This document shows positions 27,473 to 37,131 of a stretch of DNA of 62,599 nucleotides, piece by piece. The stretch comes from JAJDFU01 sp964641965 (GTDB taxonomy: Bacteria > Bacteroidota > Bacteroidia > Chitinophagales > Saprospiraceae), in the NCBI GenBank assembly GCA_964641965.1, contig CAZXLD010000026.1, forward strand, positions 1 to 62,599. Direction: 5' to 3'. The position numbers and the translations under genes were made by a program. The notes under the pieces were generated by a model. It searched no databases. It was not told the origin of the DNA and saw only the letters and a list, made by a program, of their open reading frames with translations. Every line of letters starts with the position of its first letter. Position 1 is the stretch's first letter.

Positions 27473-27829
27473 ATGAGCCAACCAAAAAAGAAAAAGGTGG
27501 TAGTTACCACCGGAAACAAAACCAGTTCAACTGCTTCGGGTAAGAGCAAGGCCAAGCCGAAAACGAAAGCAAAGGTCAAAGCTTCCACCAAGCCTAAAAA
27601 ATCCAGCTTGGCTACCGAAGAACTGATTTTTGGCAAGCAGCATTACATCCTGATGGGAATTGGCGTGCTTGCAATTATACTAGGGTTAGCCCTTATGAGC
27701 GGTGGAGCTATGGACAGCCCGGATGAGTGGGATCCCGACCGGATATACAGTTTTCGCCGAACCGTACTTGCTCCCTTTCTGATATTGGCAGGATTAGGTA
27801 TCGAGATCTTCGCTATTTTCCGCCGTTAA
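27473..27829 (+). CDS. DUF3098 membrane protein
   Basis: A 118-residue protein with a long Lys/Ala/Thr/Pro-rich cytoplasmic N tail (residues 3-45, for example SGKSKAKPKTKAKVKAS) and two membrane helices (HYILMGIGVLAIILGLALM and TVLAPFLILAGLGIEIFAIF) separated by a short acidic loop (DSPDEWDPD). This is the layout of DUF3098, a Bacteroidota family that regularly sits between ftsX and uppP. The function is unknown; the context suggests cell envelope growth or division. The basic tail could contact nucleic acid or acidic lipids, which is speculation. Confidence 0.88.
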   Translation: MSQPKKKKVVVTTGNKTSSTASGKSKAKPKTKAKVKASTKPKKSSLATEELIFGKQHYILMGIGVLAIILGLALMSGGAMDSPDEWDPDRIYSFRRTVLAPFLILAGLGIEIFAIFRR

Positions 27830-27841
27830 ATTAATTTTTAT

Positions 27842-28642
27842 ATGAGTGATATCCTTCGGGCTATTGTGCTAGGCATAGTACAAGGCCTGACCGAATTTTT
27901 GCCCGTGAGCAGCAGTGGGCATCTGGAAATATTCAAATATCTGCTAAACGATCAATCTCTGGCCGAGGAAAGCTTGCTGATGACTGTAGTCTTGCATGCT
28001 GCAACAGCACTAAGCACTCTCGTTGTTTTTCGCAAGGAAGTATACCATCTGATCACAGGATTGCTGCAATTTACCTGGAATGAGGAAACTCGATATTGTT
28101 TTATGATTGCCATTTCCATGATACCGGCTGTTATTGTGGGGCTTTTATTTGAAGACCAAATGGCACTGCTATTCGATAAGCAAATTTTGTTGGTTGCGGC
28201 CATGTTGTTGGTCACCGCTGGACTACTCTATTTTGCGGAAGTTGCCATGAACAAAGGCAAGTCGGTCACCAACCTCAGAGCGTTCGGTATTGGGCTTGCT
28301 CAAGCCATAGCTATTCTGCCGGGTATTTCCCGATCCGGTGCCACAATTTCTGCTTCTCTACTCATGGGTATTGACCGCGAAAAAGCAGCCCGCTTCTCTT
28401 TTTTGATGGTTGTCCCCTTAATTTTAGGCAAAATGGCCAAAGACCTGCTAAGCGGCGACCTGTCCTCGAATAGCGCCTCTTCTTCTACTTTGCTATTTGG
28501 CTTTTTGGCTGCGTTCGTCACCGGATATTTTGCTTGTACCTGGATGATTAAGCTTGTCAAAAACAGTCAATTGCGCTATTTTTCACTATATTGTATATTT
28601 GCAGCCCTATTTGCAGTCTTTCTTTATTTCTATCGTTATTGA
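27842..28642 (+). CDS. uppP: Undecaprenyl-diphosphate phosphatase
   Basis: A 266-residue integral membrane phosphatase (UppP/BacA) that recycles undecaprenyl pyrophosphate to the monophosphate carrier used for peptidoglycan and O-antigen. Both hallmark motifs are present: GLTEFLPVSSSGHLEIF (about 16-32, with the catalytic Glu and Ser-Ser-Ser-Gly-His) and LPGISRSGATISASLLMG (about 159-176). About eight membrane helices, of the usual length. It starts 12 bp after DUF3098 and lies in the ftsX-truB cluster. The polysaccharide locus downstream will depend on the same lipid carrier. Confidence 0.96.
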   Translation: MSDILRAIVLGIVQGLTEFLPVSSSGHLEIFKYLLNDQSLAEESLLMTVVLHAATALSTLVVFRKEVYHLITGLLQFTWNEETRYCFMIAISMIPAVIVGLLFEDQMALLFDKQILLVAAMLLVTAGLLYFAEVAMNKGKSVTNLRAFGIGLAQAIAILPGISRSGATISASLLMGIDREKAARFSFLMVVPLILGKMAKDLLSGDLSSNSASSSTLLFGFLAAFVTGYFACTWMIKLVKNSQLRYFSLYCIFAALFAVFLYFYRY

Positions 28643-28692
28643 AATTGAAAACCTAATCGATAGGTCAAAACCGGTTCACCCGTTTTAGTGAA

Positions 28693-29424
28693 ATGAAAGA
28701 TGATGTTCCGCTTCCGCCCTATGATTTTCTCAATGGGGCGCTTCTGTTAGTCGATAAACCCAAGGGATGGACCTCTTTTGATGTGGTCAATAAAATAAGA
28801 CATGCCCTTCGGAAGCGACTGGAAATTAAAAAAATAAAAGTTGGGCATGCGGGTACTCTGGACCCAATGGCGACCGGCTTATTGGTGATTTGTACTGGAA
28901 AAGGCACCAAAAAGCTGAATGAATTACAGGGGCTTCCAAAAGCCTACACTGGGACTCTGGTCCTGGGAGCTAGCACGCCTTCCTACGATGCTGAGACCGA
29001 GATCGACCAACTATTTCCGATCGACCATATCAAACCAAAACAGGTTAAAAAAGTAGCCGCCGGATTCCTTGGGGAAATCCAACAGGTTCCTCCTATGTTT
29101 TCTGCGATTAAGGTAGATGGCCAGCCACTTTATAAAAAGGCAAGGAAGGGTGAAAAAATAAAAGTAGAGGCCCGGACCGTTCGTATTGACACCTTTGATA
29201 TTACCCGGGTAGAGCTTCCGGAGGTTGATTTTGCCGTGGATTGTAGCAAAGGGACCTACATTCGATCCCTTGCCTTCGACCTAGGAAAAGCATTGGATAG
29301 TGGAGCCTATCTTTCCGCCCTTACCAGAACGCGGATCGGTCCTTACACCTTGGATCAAGCCTGGGCCCTGGAAGACCTGATTAAATACATCAAAAAAGGA
29401 GAATTGGCAGGTTCAACTATGTAG
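28693..29424 (+). CDS. truB: tRNA pseudouridine(55) synthase
   Basis: A 243-residue enzyme isomerising U55 of the tRNA T-loop to pseudouridine. The catalytic motif GHAGTLDPMATGLLVICTGK (about 52-71) holds the nucleophilic Asp. The downstream PPMFSAIKVDGQPLYKKARK (about 133-152) and CSKGTYIRSLAFDLG (about 182-196) motifs are also typical. It lacks a long C-terminal PUA-like extension, as in the shorter TruB form. It starts 50 bp after uppP and is probably in the same operon. Confidence 0.96.
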   Translation: MKDDVPLPPYDFLNGALLLVDKPKGWTSFDVVNKIRHALRKRLEIKKIKVGHAGTLDPMATGLLVICTGKGTKKLNELQGLPKAYTGTLVLGASTPSYDAETEIDQLFPIDHIKPKQVKKVAAGFLGEIQQVPPMFSAIKVDGQPLYKKARKGEKIKVEARTVRIDTFDITRVELPEVDFAVDCSKGTYIRSLAFDLGKALDSGAYLSALTRTRIGPYTLDQAWALEDLIKYIKKGELAGSTM

Positions 29425-29531
29425 GGCCGCTGCTACGCTTTGCGCTTCTGAACATCTCTGCATTCCAGCTTTCCAAGAAGCCCTCAAAATCCTTGAAAAA
29501 AGGTTTTCCCCTAAACATGGTCCATTTCACC

Positions 29532-29539
29532 TATTTTTG
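29532..29539 (+). promoter_or_regulatory. Candidate Bacteroidota -7 box for gpsA
   Basis: TATTTTTG is an exact match to the TAnnTTTG -7 element of Bacteroidota housekeeping promoters. It lies 17 bp before the ATG of gpsA, giving a leader of about 10 nt. No convincing -33 TTG lies at the right distance, so confidence is modest. Confidence 0.45.
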
Positions 29540-29556
29540 AGCCAATAGCAAATCGC

Positions 29557-30600
29557 ATGTCGACAAACAGGTTTACCCAAGTGGGCGTCATCGGAGCCGG
29601 GTCTTTTGGTTCCGCTATATCCAACCTGTTGGCTTTCAATACAGACGTATTGATGTACGCACGAAATCCGGATCAGGTAGAAGTGATCAACCAGGATCAT
29701 CTGCATATGGGTATCGAATTGCATGAGCGAATCACTGCTACCAATCAGTTGGGAGATTTAGCCAAATCTTGTCAGTTGATCTTTCCCATTCTTCCCTCTT
29801 CGGTATTCAGGGAGGTCATCCGCCAGCTAGGCCCATTCCTACGACCAGATCATCTGCTCATACACGGCACCAAGGGATTTGACCTGGCTCCAAATGCATT
29901 AAACAATGAGAATGGGCCGATTCAGCCGTCTATGGTTAGCACAATGAGTCAAGTCATTACCCAGGAAAGTTGTGTGGTTCGGGTTGGATGCTTGAGCGGC
30001 CCCAATTTAGCCAGTGAGATTATTGATGGGCAGCCTACAGCTACGGTGATCGGATCCAAATTCAATGAGGTTATCCAAGCAGGTAAGATGGTACTGAGCA
30101 GCGATCATTTCCATGTATTTGGGACACATGACCTACTTGGTGCAGAATTGGCAGGAGCTTTGAAGAATATTATCGCTATTGGATCCGGTATCCTTCGGGG
30201 ACATGGTTTTGGCAAAAACCTACAAGCTATGCTGATCACCCGTGGCCTTACTGAGATGGTCCATATTGGAAAGACCATCGGTGCCGATTCCAGTGCGTTT
30301 TTCGGCACTGCCGGCATTGGAGACTTGGTGGCTACTGCTACCAGTAAGGATAGTCGTAATTTTACCTTTGGCTACCGATTAGGGAAAGGAGAAAATATGG
30401 AGGATATTCAACGGACTATGCCTGAATTGGCAGAAGGCGTAAGAACCTTACAAATTACCCATTCCCTGGCCAGACATTACAAAATACGATTGCCCATTAC
30501 CCAAATGTTATACCGCGTAGTGTTTGAGGGCTATGATATTGGAAAAGCCCTTCAATACCTGATGACCTATCCATACGATGTCGACGTGGACTTTTTGTAA
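29557..30600 (+). CDS. gpsA: NAD(P)H-dependent glycerol-3-phosphate dehydrogenase
   Basis: A 347-residue cytoplasmic enzyme reducing dihydroxyacetone phosphate to sn-glycerol-3-phosphate for phospholipid synthesis. The N-terminal dinucleotide motif is VGVIGAGSFGSAISNLLA (about 8-25). The catalytic Lys region is LAGALKNIIAIGSGILRGHG (about 200-220), followed by FFGTAGIGDLVATATSKDSR (about 250-270) and FGYRLGKGE. It is slightly longer than E. coli GpsA because of the insertion FDLAPNALNNENGPIQPS after KGF. A separate promoter is suggested by the 132-bp gap to truB. Confidence 0.94.
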   Translation: MSTNRFTQVGVIGAGSFGSAISNLLAFNTDVLMYARNPDQVEVINQDHLHMGIELHERITATNQLGDLAKSCQLIFPILPSSVFREVIRQLGPFLRPDHLLIHGTKGFDLAPNALNNENGPIQPSMVSTMSQVITQESCVVRVGCLSGPNLASEIIDGQPTATVIGSKFNEVIQAGKMVLSSDHFHVFGTHDLLGAELAGALKNIIAIGSGILRGHGFGKNLQAMLITRGLTEMVHIGKTIGADSSAFFGTAGIGDLVATATSKDSRNFTFGYRLGKGENMEDIQRTMPELAEGVRTLQITHSLARHYKIRLPITQMLYRVVFEGYDIGKALQYLMTYPYDVDVDFL

Positions 30601-30811
30601 CGGTAACCAGTTGGTGGCAGAGGACCAGCTATAAGTGATGGTGGATTGAGGATGTTTGATTTTAATCGGAGTCGTTTGGATAGTCCAGGAGGATGACATC
30701 TTCAGGATCGACGAATACCAGACCCAAGTCGTATCGAATTCCCCCATTCGCATATTACCGGATTCCTGCATTACTCTTAACTTAGCCCTTCTTTCGTCCC
30801 AACTGTATCTC

Positions 30812-33283
30812 ATGTTCCAACCTATATTTCAGAAAATCTGGCCCCACCTGCTTGCTGTGGCAGGTTTCCTAGCCCTAAGTACGATTTACTTTTTTCCCCA
30901 GGTGGATGGGAAAGTCATGGTACAAAGCGATATCACCCAATATCGGGCTATGTCCAAGGAAATGCGAGATTATCAGAAAGAGACTGGGCGGCGCATCCTT
31001 TGGACGAATGGTATGTTTGGGGGAATGCCAACTTACCAGATCTCTTCCATCACGGATGGTAACTTGCTCGGCTCGCTGGACCGGATTGCCAGACTAGGTA
31101 TCGGAAGGCCGATTGGCCGTTTTTTTGCGGCAATGCTCATCTTTTACCTAATGATGCTTTTGCTGGGGACCAACATCTGGGTGGCGGCTCTTTCGGCTAT
31201 TGCCTTTGGGCTAACCACCAACAACATGGTGCTATACGAGGCTGGGCATACGAGTAAACTCAAAGCCATCTTCTACCTACCATTGGTTGTGGGGGGCGTG
31301 ATTCTCGCCTTCCGCAAACAATTTCTGCTGGGTGGCTTACTGTTCGGCCTTGGGCTTGGAATGTCCATCTGGGCCAATCACATCCAGATGACTTACTATT
31401 TCGTCATGACCTTAGCCTTCTTCGGGGTCTTTCAATTGATAGACTCGGCACGAAAGCAGGAGTGGACCTTGCTGGGTAAGGCCCTGGCCGTTTTGGTAGT
31501 CGGTGGATTATTAGCCGCAGGATCGACAGCCTCCAATATTCTTCCAACCCGAGAATTGACTGAAGATACCATGCGAGGCGCTCCCATTTTGGAAAAGGAA
31601 CAGACAGTACAGGTGAGCAGTAGTAGTGAAACAGAAGGGCTGGCCTGGGATTATGCCATGCAATGGAGCAATGGGGTGATTGACCTGGTAGCTACTTTTA
31701 TTCCAGGGGCGGCAGGCGGTAGTTCGGGTGAACAGCTCGACCGATCTTCCAAACTGGCTCGCCTGACCAACCAACAGGTACTTCCCCTTTATTGGGGTCC
31801 TCTTCCATTCACAAGTGGACCCGCCTATCTTGGTGCCTTGATTTTCCTTTTATTTCTGCTTGGAGCGTTTGTGGTAAAAGGACCACTTAAATGGTGGCTG
31901 GTACTTGGCACGTTCTTTATATTCCTGTTATCCCTTGGAAAAAATCTAGAATCACTCAATCGACTCCTGTTCGACTACCTTCCGCTGTTCAATAAGTTTC
32001 GAGCTCCAAGTTCCGCCTTATCTATTGTACCCCTGTTGATGACGACACTGGGCTTCCTGGGACTGTATGAAATAGCTGCCGGGAAGGTTGATAAAACCAA
32101 GGCGCTCCAAGGGTTGTATATCTCGGCCGGTATATTAGGTCTTACCGCTCTCTTCTTTTGGATCGCTGGTCCTTCGTTTTATGAAATGATCAAACCACAG
32201 GAAGCGGCTTATGATCAACGGATACAGGATGCTTTTCTGGCCGATCGACAGGATTTGATGCAAAGCGATGCCCTACGAACCCTAGCTTTGATTCTGCTGG
32301 GCGGAGGCTTGTTATGGGCACTAATTCAAAAGCGTTTGGATTCGAAACTTGTTTTTGGTGGCTTGGCTGTCTTGATCCTGTTTGATTTCTGGACGATTGA
32401 TCGCCGATACTTGAATGAAGGGGACTTTGAACCCAGAAGGACCCAACGGGAAGCCTTTCAAGCCCGACCGGTTGATCAACAAATTCTAAAGGATAATGAC
32501 CTAAGTTATCGGGTGTTAGACCTAACTATACCTACTTTCCAATCTGCTCAAGCGTCTTACTTCCATAAAACTATTGGCGGATACAACGCTGCCAAGCTAC
32601 AGCGCTATGAGGATCTGATCAATCGCCACATTTCAAAAGGCAATCCTGGCGTATTAAATATGCTTAATACCAGGTACATCATCAATGGGCAGCCCGGTCA
32701 GGAACGGGTACAGCCCAATCCGGCTGCGCTGGGTAATGCCTGGTTTGTAGATAGCTTGATTCTAGTGCAAACCCCTAATCAAGAAATTGATGCTCTTACC
32801 GATCTTGACCCCGGAAGAACGGCTGTTGTTCGCGAAACGGAGTTTGCCGGTCTCGTTGACCCATTTCCCAAGAATAACTCCGGATCTATTGAGCTGACCG
32901 ATTACTACCCGGATCGCCTGACCTATTCCAGCAAAAACAGCCAAAAAGGGCTAGCCGTATTCTCGGAGATCTGGTATGGCCCCGACAAGGGCTGGAAAGC
33001 TTTCATTGACGGTGAACCCGCTCCACATTTCAGAGTAAATTATGCTTTGCGCGGTATGATGGTGCCTGCTGGAGAGCACACGATAGAATATCGATTCGAG
33101 CCCGCTACCTATCGAATCGGAAAAACCATATCATTGCTTTCCTCCGGTCTTCTGCTGATCGGACTACTCGGCATGTTGTATATCAATCGGGAAGCGCTGT
33201 TGGCCACTCCGGAACCTGCCCCTGTACAAACTAAAAAGAAAAAAGCCTCTCCCAAATCCAAGAAGGGCAAAAAGAAAAAGTAA
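30812..33283 (+). CDS. YfhO-family membrane protein
   Basis: An 823-residue multi-pass protein. I start at the ATG at 30812, giving MFQPIFQKIWPHLLAVAGFL with the first membrane helix; the open frame upstream encodes nothing family-like. YfhO proteins are glycosyltransferase-C-like membrane proteins; Gram-positive relatives help glycosylate lipoteichoic acid. The early loop QSDITQYRAMSKEMRDYQKE with acidic residues is typical, followed by about 12 helices and a C-terminal soluble domain (about 560-770). The tail ends in a Lys-rich run (KKKKASPKSKKGKKKK). The stop overlaps the next ATG by one base (TAATG), so it is coupled to the glycosyltransferase. Confidence 0.88.
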   Translation: MFQPIFQKIWPHLLAVAGFLALSTIYFFPQVDGKVMVQSDITQYRAMSKEMRDYQKETGRRILWTNGMFGGMPTYQISSITDGNLLGSLDRIARLGIGRPIGRFFAAMLIFYLMMLLLGTNIWVAALSAIAFGLTTNNMVLYEAGHTSKLKAIFYLPLVVGGVILAFRKQFLLGGLLFGLGLGMSIWANHIQMTYYFVMTLAFFGVFQLIDSARKQEWTLLGKALAVLVVGGLLAAGSTASNILPTRELTEDTMRGAPILEKEQTVQVSSSSETEGLAWDYAMQWSNGVIDLVATFIPGAAGGSSGEQLDRSSKLARLTNQQVLPLYWGPLPFTSGPAYLGALIFLLFLLGAFVVKGPLKWWLVLGTFFIFLLSLGKNLESLNRLLFDYLPLFNKFRAPSSALSIVPLLMTTLGFLGLYEIAAGKVDKTKALQGLYISAGILGLTALFFWIAGPSFYEMIKPQEAAYDQRIQDAFLADRQDLMQSDALRTLALILLGGGLLWALIQKRLDSKLVFGGLAVLILFDFWTIDRRYLNEGDFEPRRTQREAFQARPVDQQILKDNDLSYRVLDLTIPTFQSAQASYFHKTIGGYNAAKLQRYEDLINRHISKGNPGVLNMLNTRYIINGQPGQERVQPNPAALGNAWFVDSLILVQTPNQEIDALTDLDPGRTAVVRETEFAGLVDPFPKNNSGSIELTDYYPDRLTYSSKNSQKGLAVFSEIWYGPDKGWKAFIDGEPAPHFRVNYALRGMMVPAGEHTIEYRFEPATYRIGKTISLLSSGLLLIGLLGMLYINREALLATPEPAPVQTKKKKASPKSKKGKKKK

Positions 33284-34584
33284 TGCGGCGTGTCCTGATC
33301 GTAACCTACTATTGGCCTCCATCTGCGGGTTCGGGCGTCCAACGGTGGCTGAAGTTTAGCAAGTATCTGCCGGAGTTCGGTTGGCAGCCTGTTATTTTCA
33401 CCCCGGAAAATCCAGACTTTGCCCTGCAAGATCAAAGCCTGCTGGAGGATATTCCAAGGGAGGCCGAGGTAATTAAACGACCTATATGGGAACCGTACCA
33501 ACTATTGAAATTGCTTCCGGGTAAAAAGGATGCCCCTATCAATGCAGGCTTGGTTAGTGCATCTTCTAAATCGAGCTTGAAGGAAAATGTATTGAGTTGG
33601 GTGCGGGGGAATTTTTTTATTCCGGATCCACGTTTATTCTGGCGGCGTCCGGCTGTCCGGTACCTAAAATCGTATCTAGGTGAACATCCGGTGGACGCTG
33701 TCATCACTACCGGGCCGCCCCACAGTATGCATTTGATTGGGCTGGACCTCAAACGCAAAAAAAAGATCCCCTGGATCGCCGATTTTCGAGACCCTTGGTC
33801 CAAGCTCGATTTTCTACAAAATTTTAAAGCCGGCAAGCGGGCGCAATCTAGCAACGCTAGCTTGGAACAGAAAGTGGTTCGCGAAGCAACTTATATTATC
33901 GGAGCTAGTCCGAGTATGGTCCAATTGATCCAAGGAAAGCCGACACAAAAATACTTGTCGATTACCAATGGGTATGATGAGACAGATTTTGAAAACTTTA
34001 CTCCAAAGCGAGAAGATGATTTTATCCTTTTTCATGGAGGATTACTGAACCGGTTGCGGAATCCGACTCCACTTTGGGAGGCCATCGCTACTATCTTGGA
34101 CCAGCCGTCAGCCCAAGACAAAAAAATAAAGATCCGTTTAGCTGGGGTTGTGGATCCAGGTATTGTTAAAGAGCTAGAAGAACAGTTTCAGGACCGTTTT
34201 GAGTTTTTGGGCTATCTGGATCATAAGGCTATCATTGAACAATACGAACGAGCCAACCTCCTGCTCCTACTGGTCAACAATACATTTAATGCGACGGTAA
34301 ATATCCCTGGAAAAGTCTTTGAATATTTTGCTACTCACAAACCTATTCTTGCCTTTGGTCCGGCATCAGCAGATGCTATCCAATTAATCCGTGAAACGCA
34401 AACAGGCCAGTCTTTTCCCTACGATGCTTCTGCCCAAACGATCCAGGTCTATTTAAACCAATTGCTCAAGCAAGAGGAGACACTAGTTGGCAATTTTGAT
34501 CCTTCCCGGTATTCCAGGAAAAACCTGAGTCAAACCCTGGCTGCTTTGTTGGAAAAGGTGTCTTCTTCCGGGCGAATGGTTTGA
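33283..34584 (+). CDS. Glycosyltransferase, GT4-like
   Basis: A 433-residue GT-B fold enzyme. The N-terminal acceptor domain starts VTYYWPPSAGSGVQRWLKF (about 6-24) and includes ADFRDPWSKLDF. The C-terminal domain has LFHGGLLNRLRNPTPLWEAI, LGYLDHKAIIEQYERANLLL and a donor-binding segment near GKVFEYFATHKPILAFGP (about 345-362), where the Glu of the GT4 E-x7-E motif is replaced by a looser pattern. The gene overlaps the YfhO gene by one base; this pair is commonly adjacent in Bacteroidota. Donor and acceptor are unknown. Confidence 0.85.
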   Translation: MRRVLIVTYYWPPSAGSGVQRWLKFSKYLPEFGWQPVIFTPENPDFALQDQSLLEDIPREAEVIKRPIWEPYQLLKLLPGKKDAPINAGLVSASSKSSLKENVLSWVRGNFFIPDPRLFWRRPAVRYLKSYLGEHPVDAVITTGPPHSMHLIGLDLKRKKKIPWIADFRDPWSKLDFLQNFKAGKRAQSSNASLEQKVVREATYIIGASPSMVQLIQGKPTQKYLSITNGYDETDFENFTPKREDDFILFHGGLLNRLRNPTPLWEAIATILDQPSAQDKKIKIRLAGVVDPGIVKELEEQFQDRFEFLGYLDHKAIIEQYERANLLLLLVNNTFNATVNIPGKVFEYFATHKPILAFGPASADAIQLIRETQTGQSFPYDASAQTIQVYLNQLLKQEETLVGNFDPSRYSRKNLSQTLAALLEKVSSSGRMV

Positions 34585-34659
34585 GGTAACCCAATTACAA
34601 ATAAGGGGTATTGTCCGATTTGGCGTTTACGGCAGTATGGCATCTCCGGGCAATCTCCC

Positions 34660-34667
34660 TACCTTTG
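34660..34667 (+). promoter_or_regulatory. Candidate Bacteroidota -7 box for the epimerase gene
   Basis: TACCTTTG matches TAnnTTTG exactly and lies 22 bp before the ATG of the nucleotide-sugar epimerase gene, in a 105-bp gap. No clear -33 TTG is seen at 19-21 bp upstream. The same octamer appears before the flippase gene. Confidence 0.45.
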
Positions 34668-34689
34668 CCTCCCTTAAAACTGCTGATCG

Positions 34690-35745
34690 ATGAAAACGCA
34701 TATCGTTACCGGAGCCTGTGGATTTGTAGGCCGGAACATGGTCAAACGACTATTTCAAACGACCGTTGACAGAATTCTCTGCATTGATGACCTTTCCGTA
34801 GGTACCCATCCTTCTACCTGGTTGGATATCCCTTTGTCTCGTAAAACTGAAGATGCCGAATTCTTTGGATCGGATGAGCGGGTAGTCTTTTTGCAAGAAG
34901 ATGCCCGGGTGCTGTTGCGGGGTATGCTGGATCAGGAACATTACCTGCGTGATCGGCTGGGCTTGGAAAACGAACAAATTGCTGATGTGTTTCACTTTGC
35001 AGCTATTGTGGGTGGACGAGCCAAGATTGACGGAGATCCCATGATGGTAGCACTCGATTTATCAATCGATGCCGAATTCTTCTATTGGGCTACTCGCAAA
35101 AAGCCGGAACGCGTTATGTATCCCAGCTCAAGCGCTGCCTATCCGGTGTCTCTGCAAACGGAGGCAGATGCCATCGCCTTGAAGGAAAGCGATATTGATT
35201 TTAACAATATGGGGCAGCCGGACATGACCTACGGCTGGAGTAAGCTCACCGGCGAATACCTGGCCTTTATTGCGGCTAAGTATTATGGCCTCAAAGTGAC
35301 TTGTATCCGCCCTTTCTCAGGTTATGGAGAAGATCAAGACCTCTCCTATCCGATCCCTGCCATTGCCCGCCGAGCAGCCCGGAAGGAAGAGCCATTCGAA
35401 GTGTGGGGCACTGGCTACCAAGGACGGGATTTTGTGCATATCGACGATGTGCTGGATTGCATTTTATTGGCCATGGGTCATATTCAGGATGGATCAGCCA
35501 TTAATATTGGCCAAGGCACATTGACTACCTTTAGGGATATCATAGCCTTATTTACCGAGTTTGCCGGTTATGAACCCGAGATCAAGCAATTACTGGATAA
35601 ACCAGTGGGCGTGCACTCCCGCTACTGCAACATGGACTATGTAAAAGAGCGGCTTGGTTGGGAGCCAAAAATTTCCATTCGGGAAGGCATGCGTCGGGTG
35701 TACGATGAGGCCGTCCGGAGATTGAAAGAGGAAGAAGTGGTTTAG
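34690..35745 (+). CDS. NAD-dependent nucleotide-sugar epimerase/dehydratase (extended SDR)
   Basis: A 351-residue extended short-chain dehydrogenase acting on a nucleotide sugar. The NAD motif TGACGFVGRNMVKRLF is at about 8-23. The catalytic triad region shows MYPSSSAAYPVS (about 140-151) and MTYGWSKLTGEYLAF (YxxxK, about 178-192). The C-terminal substrate domain includes GYQGRDFVHIDDVLDCILLA. The pattern is closest to GDP-mannose 3,5-epimerase or UDP-glucose 4-epimerase relatives; I cannot decide the sugar. It opens the second half of the polysaccharide locus. Confidence 0.88.
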   Translation: MKTHIVTGACGFVGRNMVKRLFQTTVDRILCIDDLSVGTHPSTWLDIPLSRKTEDAEFFGSDERVVFLQEDARVLLRGMLDQEHYLRDRLGLENEQIADVFHFAAIVGGRAKIDGDPMMVALDLSIDAEFFYWATRKKPERVMYPSSSAAYPVSLQTEADAIALKESDIDFNNMGQPDMTYGWSKLTGEYLAFIAAKYYGLKVTCIRPFSGYGEDQDLSYPIPAIARRAARKEEPFEVWGTGYQGRDFVHIDDVLDCILLAMGHIQDGSAINIGQGTLTTFRDIIALFTEFAGYEPEIKQLLDKPVGVHSRYCNMDYVKERLGWEPKISIREGMRRVYDEAVRRLKEEEVV

Positions 35746-35815
35746 GATACCTTCTTCATTCGGGCACAGCCAAAATTTTCTGCACCTCTCAACCAGCATC
35801 GTATCGAATCCAAGC

Positions 35816-37129
35816 ATGAGCACAAGTAAAAAAACCATTGTCTGTTTTGGACCGGGACCTAAATTTAAAGGTGGACTTTCCAACTACAATACCTCCCTGG
35901 CTAAAGCCCTTGACCGGCTGCCCGATACCGAAATACACATTGTTAGTTGGACTCAACAATATCCAGCTATCATCCCGCGGGAGTTTGTGGACAAAACGTC
36001 CAAAACGGATTTCCTGGAAGGGACCGACATACAGGTTCAGTATATCACCAATTACAATAATCCGTTCACCTGGAAACAGACAGCCGATGCTATCACTCAA
36101 CTGAACCCGGAGCAAGTTATTTTCCAATGGTCGATTGCCATTCAAGGATATCCTTTGGGAAAGATCATTCGTCGGATAAAAAAAAATAGCTCGGCTGAAA
36201 TTCTGGTCGATTGTCATTTTATTCTCCAAAAAGAACAAAGTACCATTGATGCCGAACTGGCCAAATACGGGATTGGTAACGCAGATACGTTCATAGTCCA
36301 TGCTCTAAAAACCTACAAAGAATTACAAGCTCTTTTCCCGAACCGGGAATTCCACCTAACCGAAACCGGTGAAAGGAGCAAGCACAACGATACTTCCAAT
36401 GCGCCTACCGCTCAGCATTCACCGTCAACCGTCATTAAGCTTTACCATCCCATCTATGACCTTTTCCAACCCGACTCTGATTTTGATGTAGAAGCATTCA
36501 AACAAGAGCACGGCCTTCGGGACAAGGTGTTCCTCTTTTTCGGGTTCATCCGGAAATACAAGGGATTGCATCAGGCGATCCGAGCCTTCAAGCAGGTGGC
36601 CGATCAGCGGGAGGATGTAAGCCTGCTCATATGTGGGGAAAGCTTCTGGAATACCCTCGACAACAAAAAGTGGACGACCCGTTTGAAAAATGCCACTTTC
36701 GGCCTGGCCAAAAAGATCTTTTTGAACCAGAAGGACAACGAGCAAGATTACCAGCCGCTTGAACTGATCCCCGAGCTGGGACTGGAGGACCGCTGCGTGG
36801 TCTTCAACGAATACATCGCCAACGAGGATGTGCATAAATACTTTCAGGCGAGTGATGCAGTGGTCTTGTACTACCTGACGGCAACGCCTTCCGGTATCGA
36901 GTCCTTGAGCTACAATTTTGCCTTGCCCATTTTGGCCACCAAGGTGGGCCATTTCCCGGAGACCATCCAGGAAGGATTTAATGGATACCTGGCTGAAGAC
37001 CAGGATATCGATTCCATGGCAGCGCAAATGATCCGAATGCTGGATCACCCGATCCCAAGAGAAAATGTAGCGGAAAAAGCAGCCGATATGAGCTGGGCGA
37101 ATTATGCTTCGGCGATTGTACATTTGTGA
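35816..37129 (+). CDS. Glycosyltransferase family 4 protein
   Basis: A 437-residue GT-B enzyme. The N-terminal glycine-rich acceptor segment is FGPGPKFKGGLSNYNTSLAK (about 11-30). The C-terminal donor domain has FFGFIRKYKGLHQAIRAFKQ (about 240-260), VVFNEYIANEDVHKYFQASD and the GT4 motif region TPSGIESLSYNFALPILATK (about 362-381). It probably adds a sugar to the lipid-linked polysaccharide on the cytoplasmic face of the inner membrane. Its stop codon is followed 2 bp later by the next gene's ATG, so the pair is cotranscribed. Confidence 0.9.
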   Translation: MSTSKKTIVCFGPGPKFKGGLSNYNTSLAKALDRLPDTEIHIVSWTQQYPAIIPREFVDKTSKTDFLEGTDIQVQYITNYNNPFTWKQTADAITQLNPEQVIFQWSIAIQGYPLGKIIRRIKKNSSAEILVDCHFILQKEQSTIDAELAKYGIGNADTFIVHALKTYKELQALFPNREFHLTETGERSKHNDTSNAPTAQHSPSTVIKLYHPIYDLFQPDSDFDVEAFKQEHGLRDKVFLFFGFIRKYKGLHQAIRAFKQVADQREDVSLLICGESFWNTLDNKKWTTRLKNATFGLAKKIFLNQKDNEQDYQPLELIPELGLEDRCVVFNEYIANEDVHKYFQASDAVVLYYLTATPSGIESLSYNFALPILATKVGHFPETIQEGFNGYLAEDQDIDSMAAQMIRMLDHPIPRENVAEKAADMSWANYASAIVHL

Positions 37130-37131
37130 TC

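Noticed and set aside
30508..30813. 101-codon minus-strand frame between gpsA and the YfhO gene
   Set aside because: It overlaps the 3' end of gpsA. The Ser/Thr/Trp-rich translation hints at a fragment of a surface protein, but start, domain and context are lacking. I see nothing else in this 211-bp gap.
36425..37123. 232-codon minus-strand frame opposite the GT4 gene
   Set aside because: It is an antisense shadow of the glycosyltransferase, which has clear motifs and tight coupling to the next gene.
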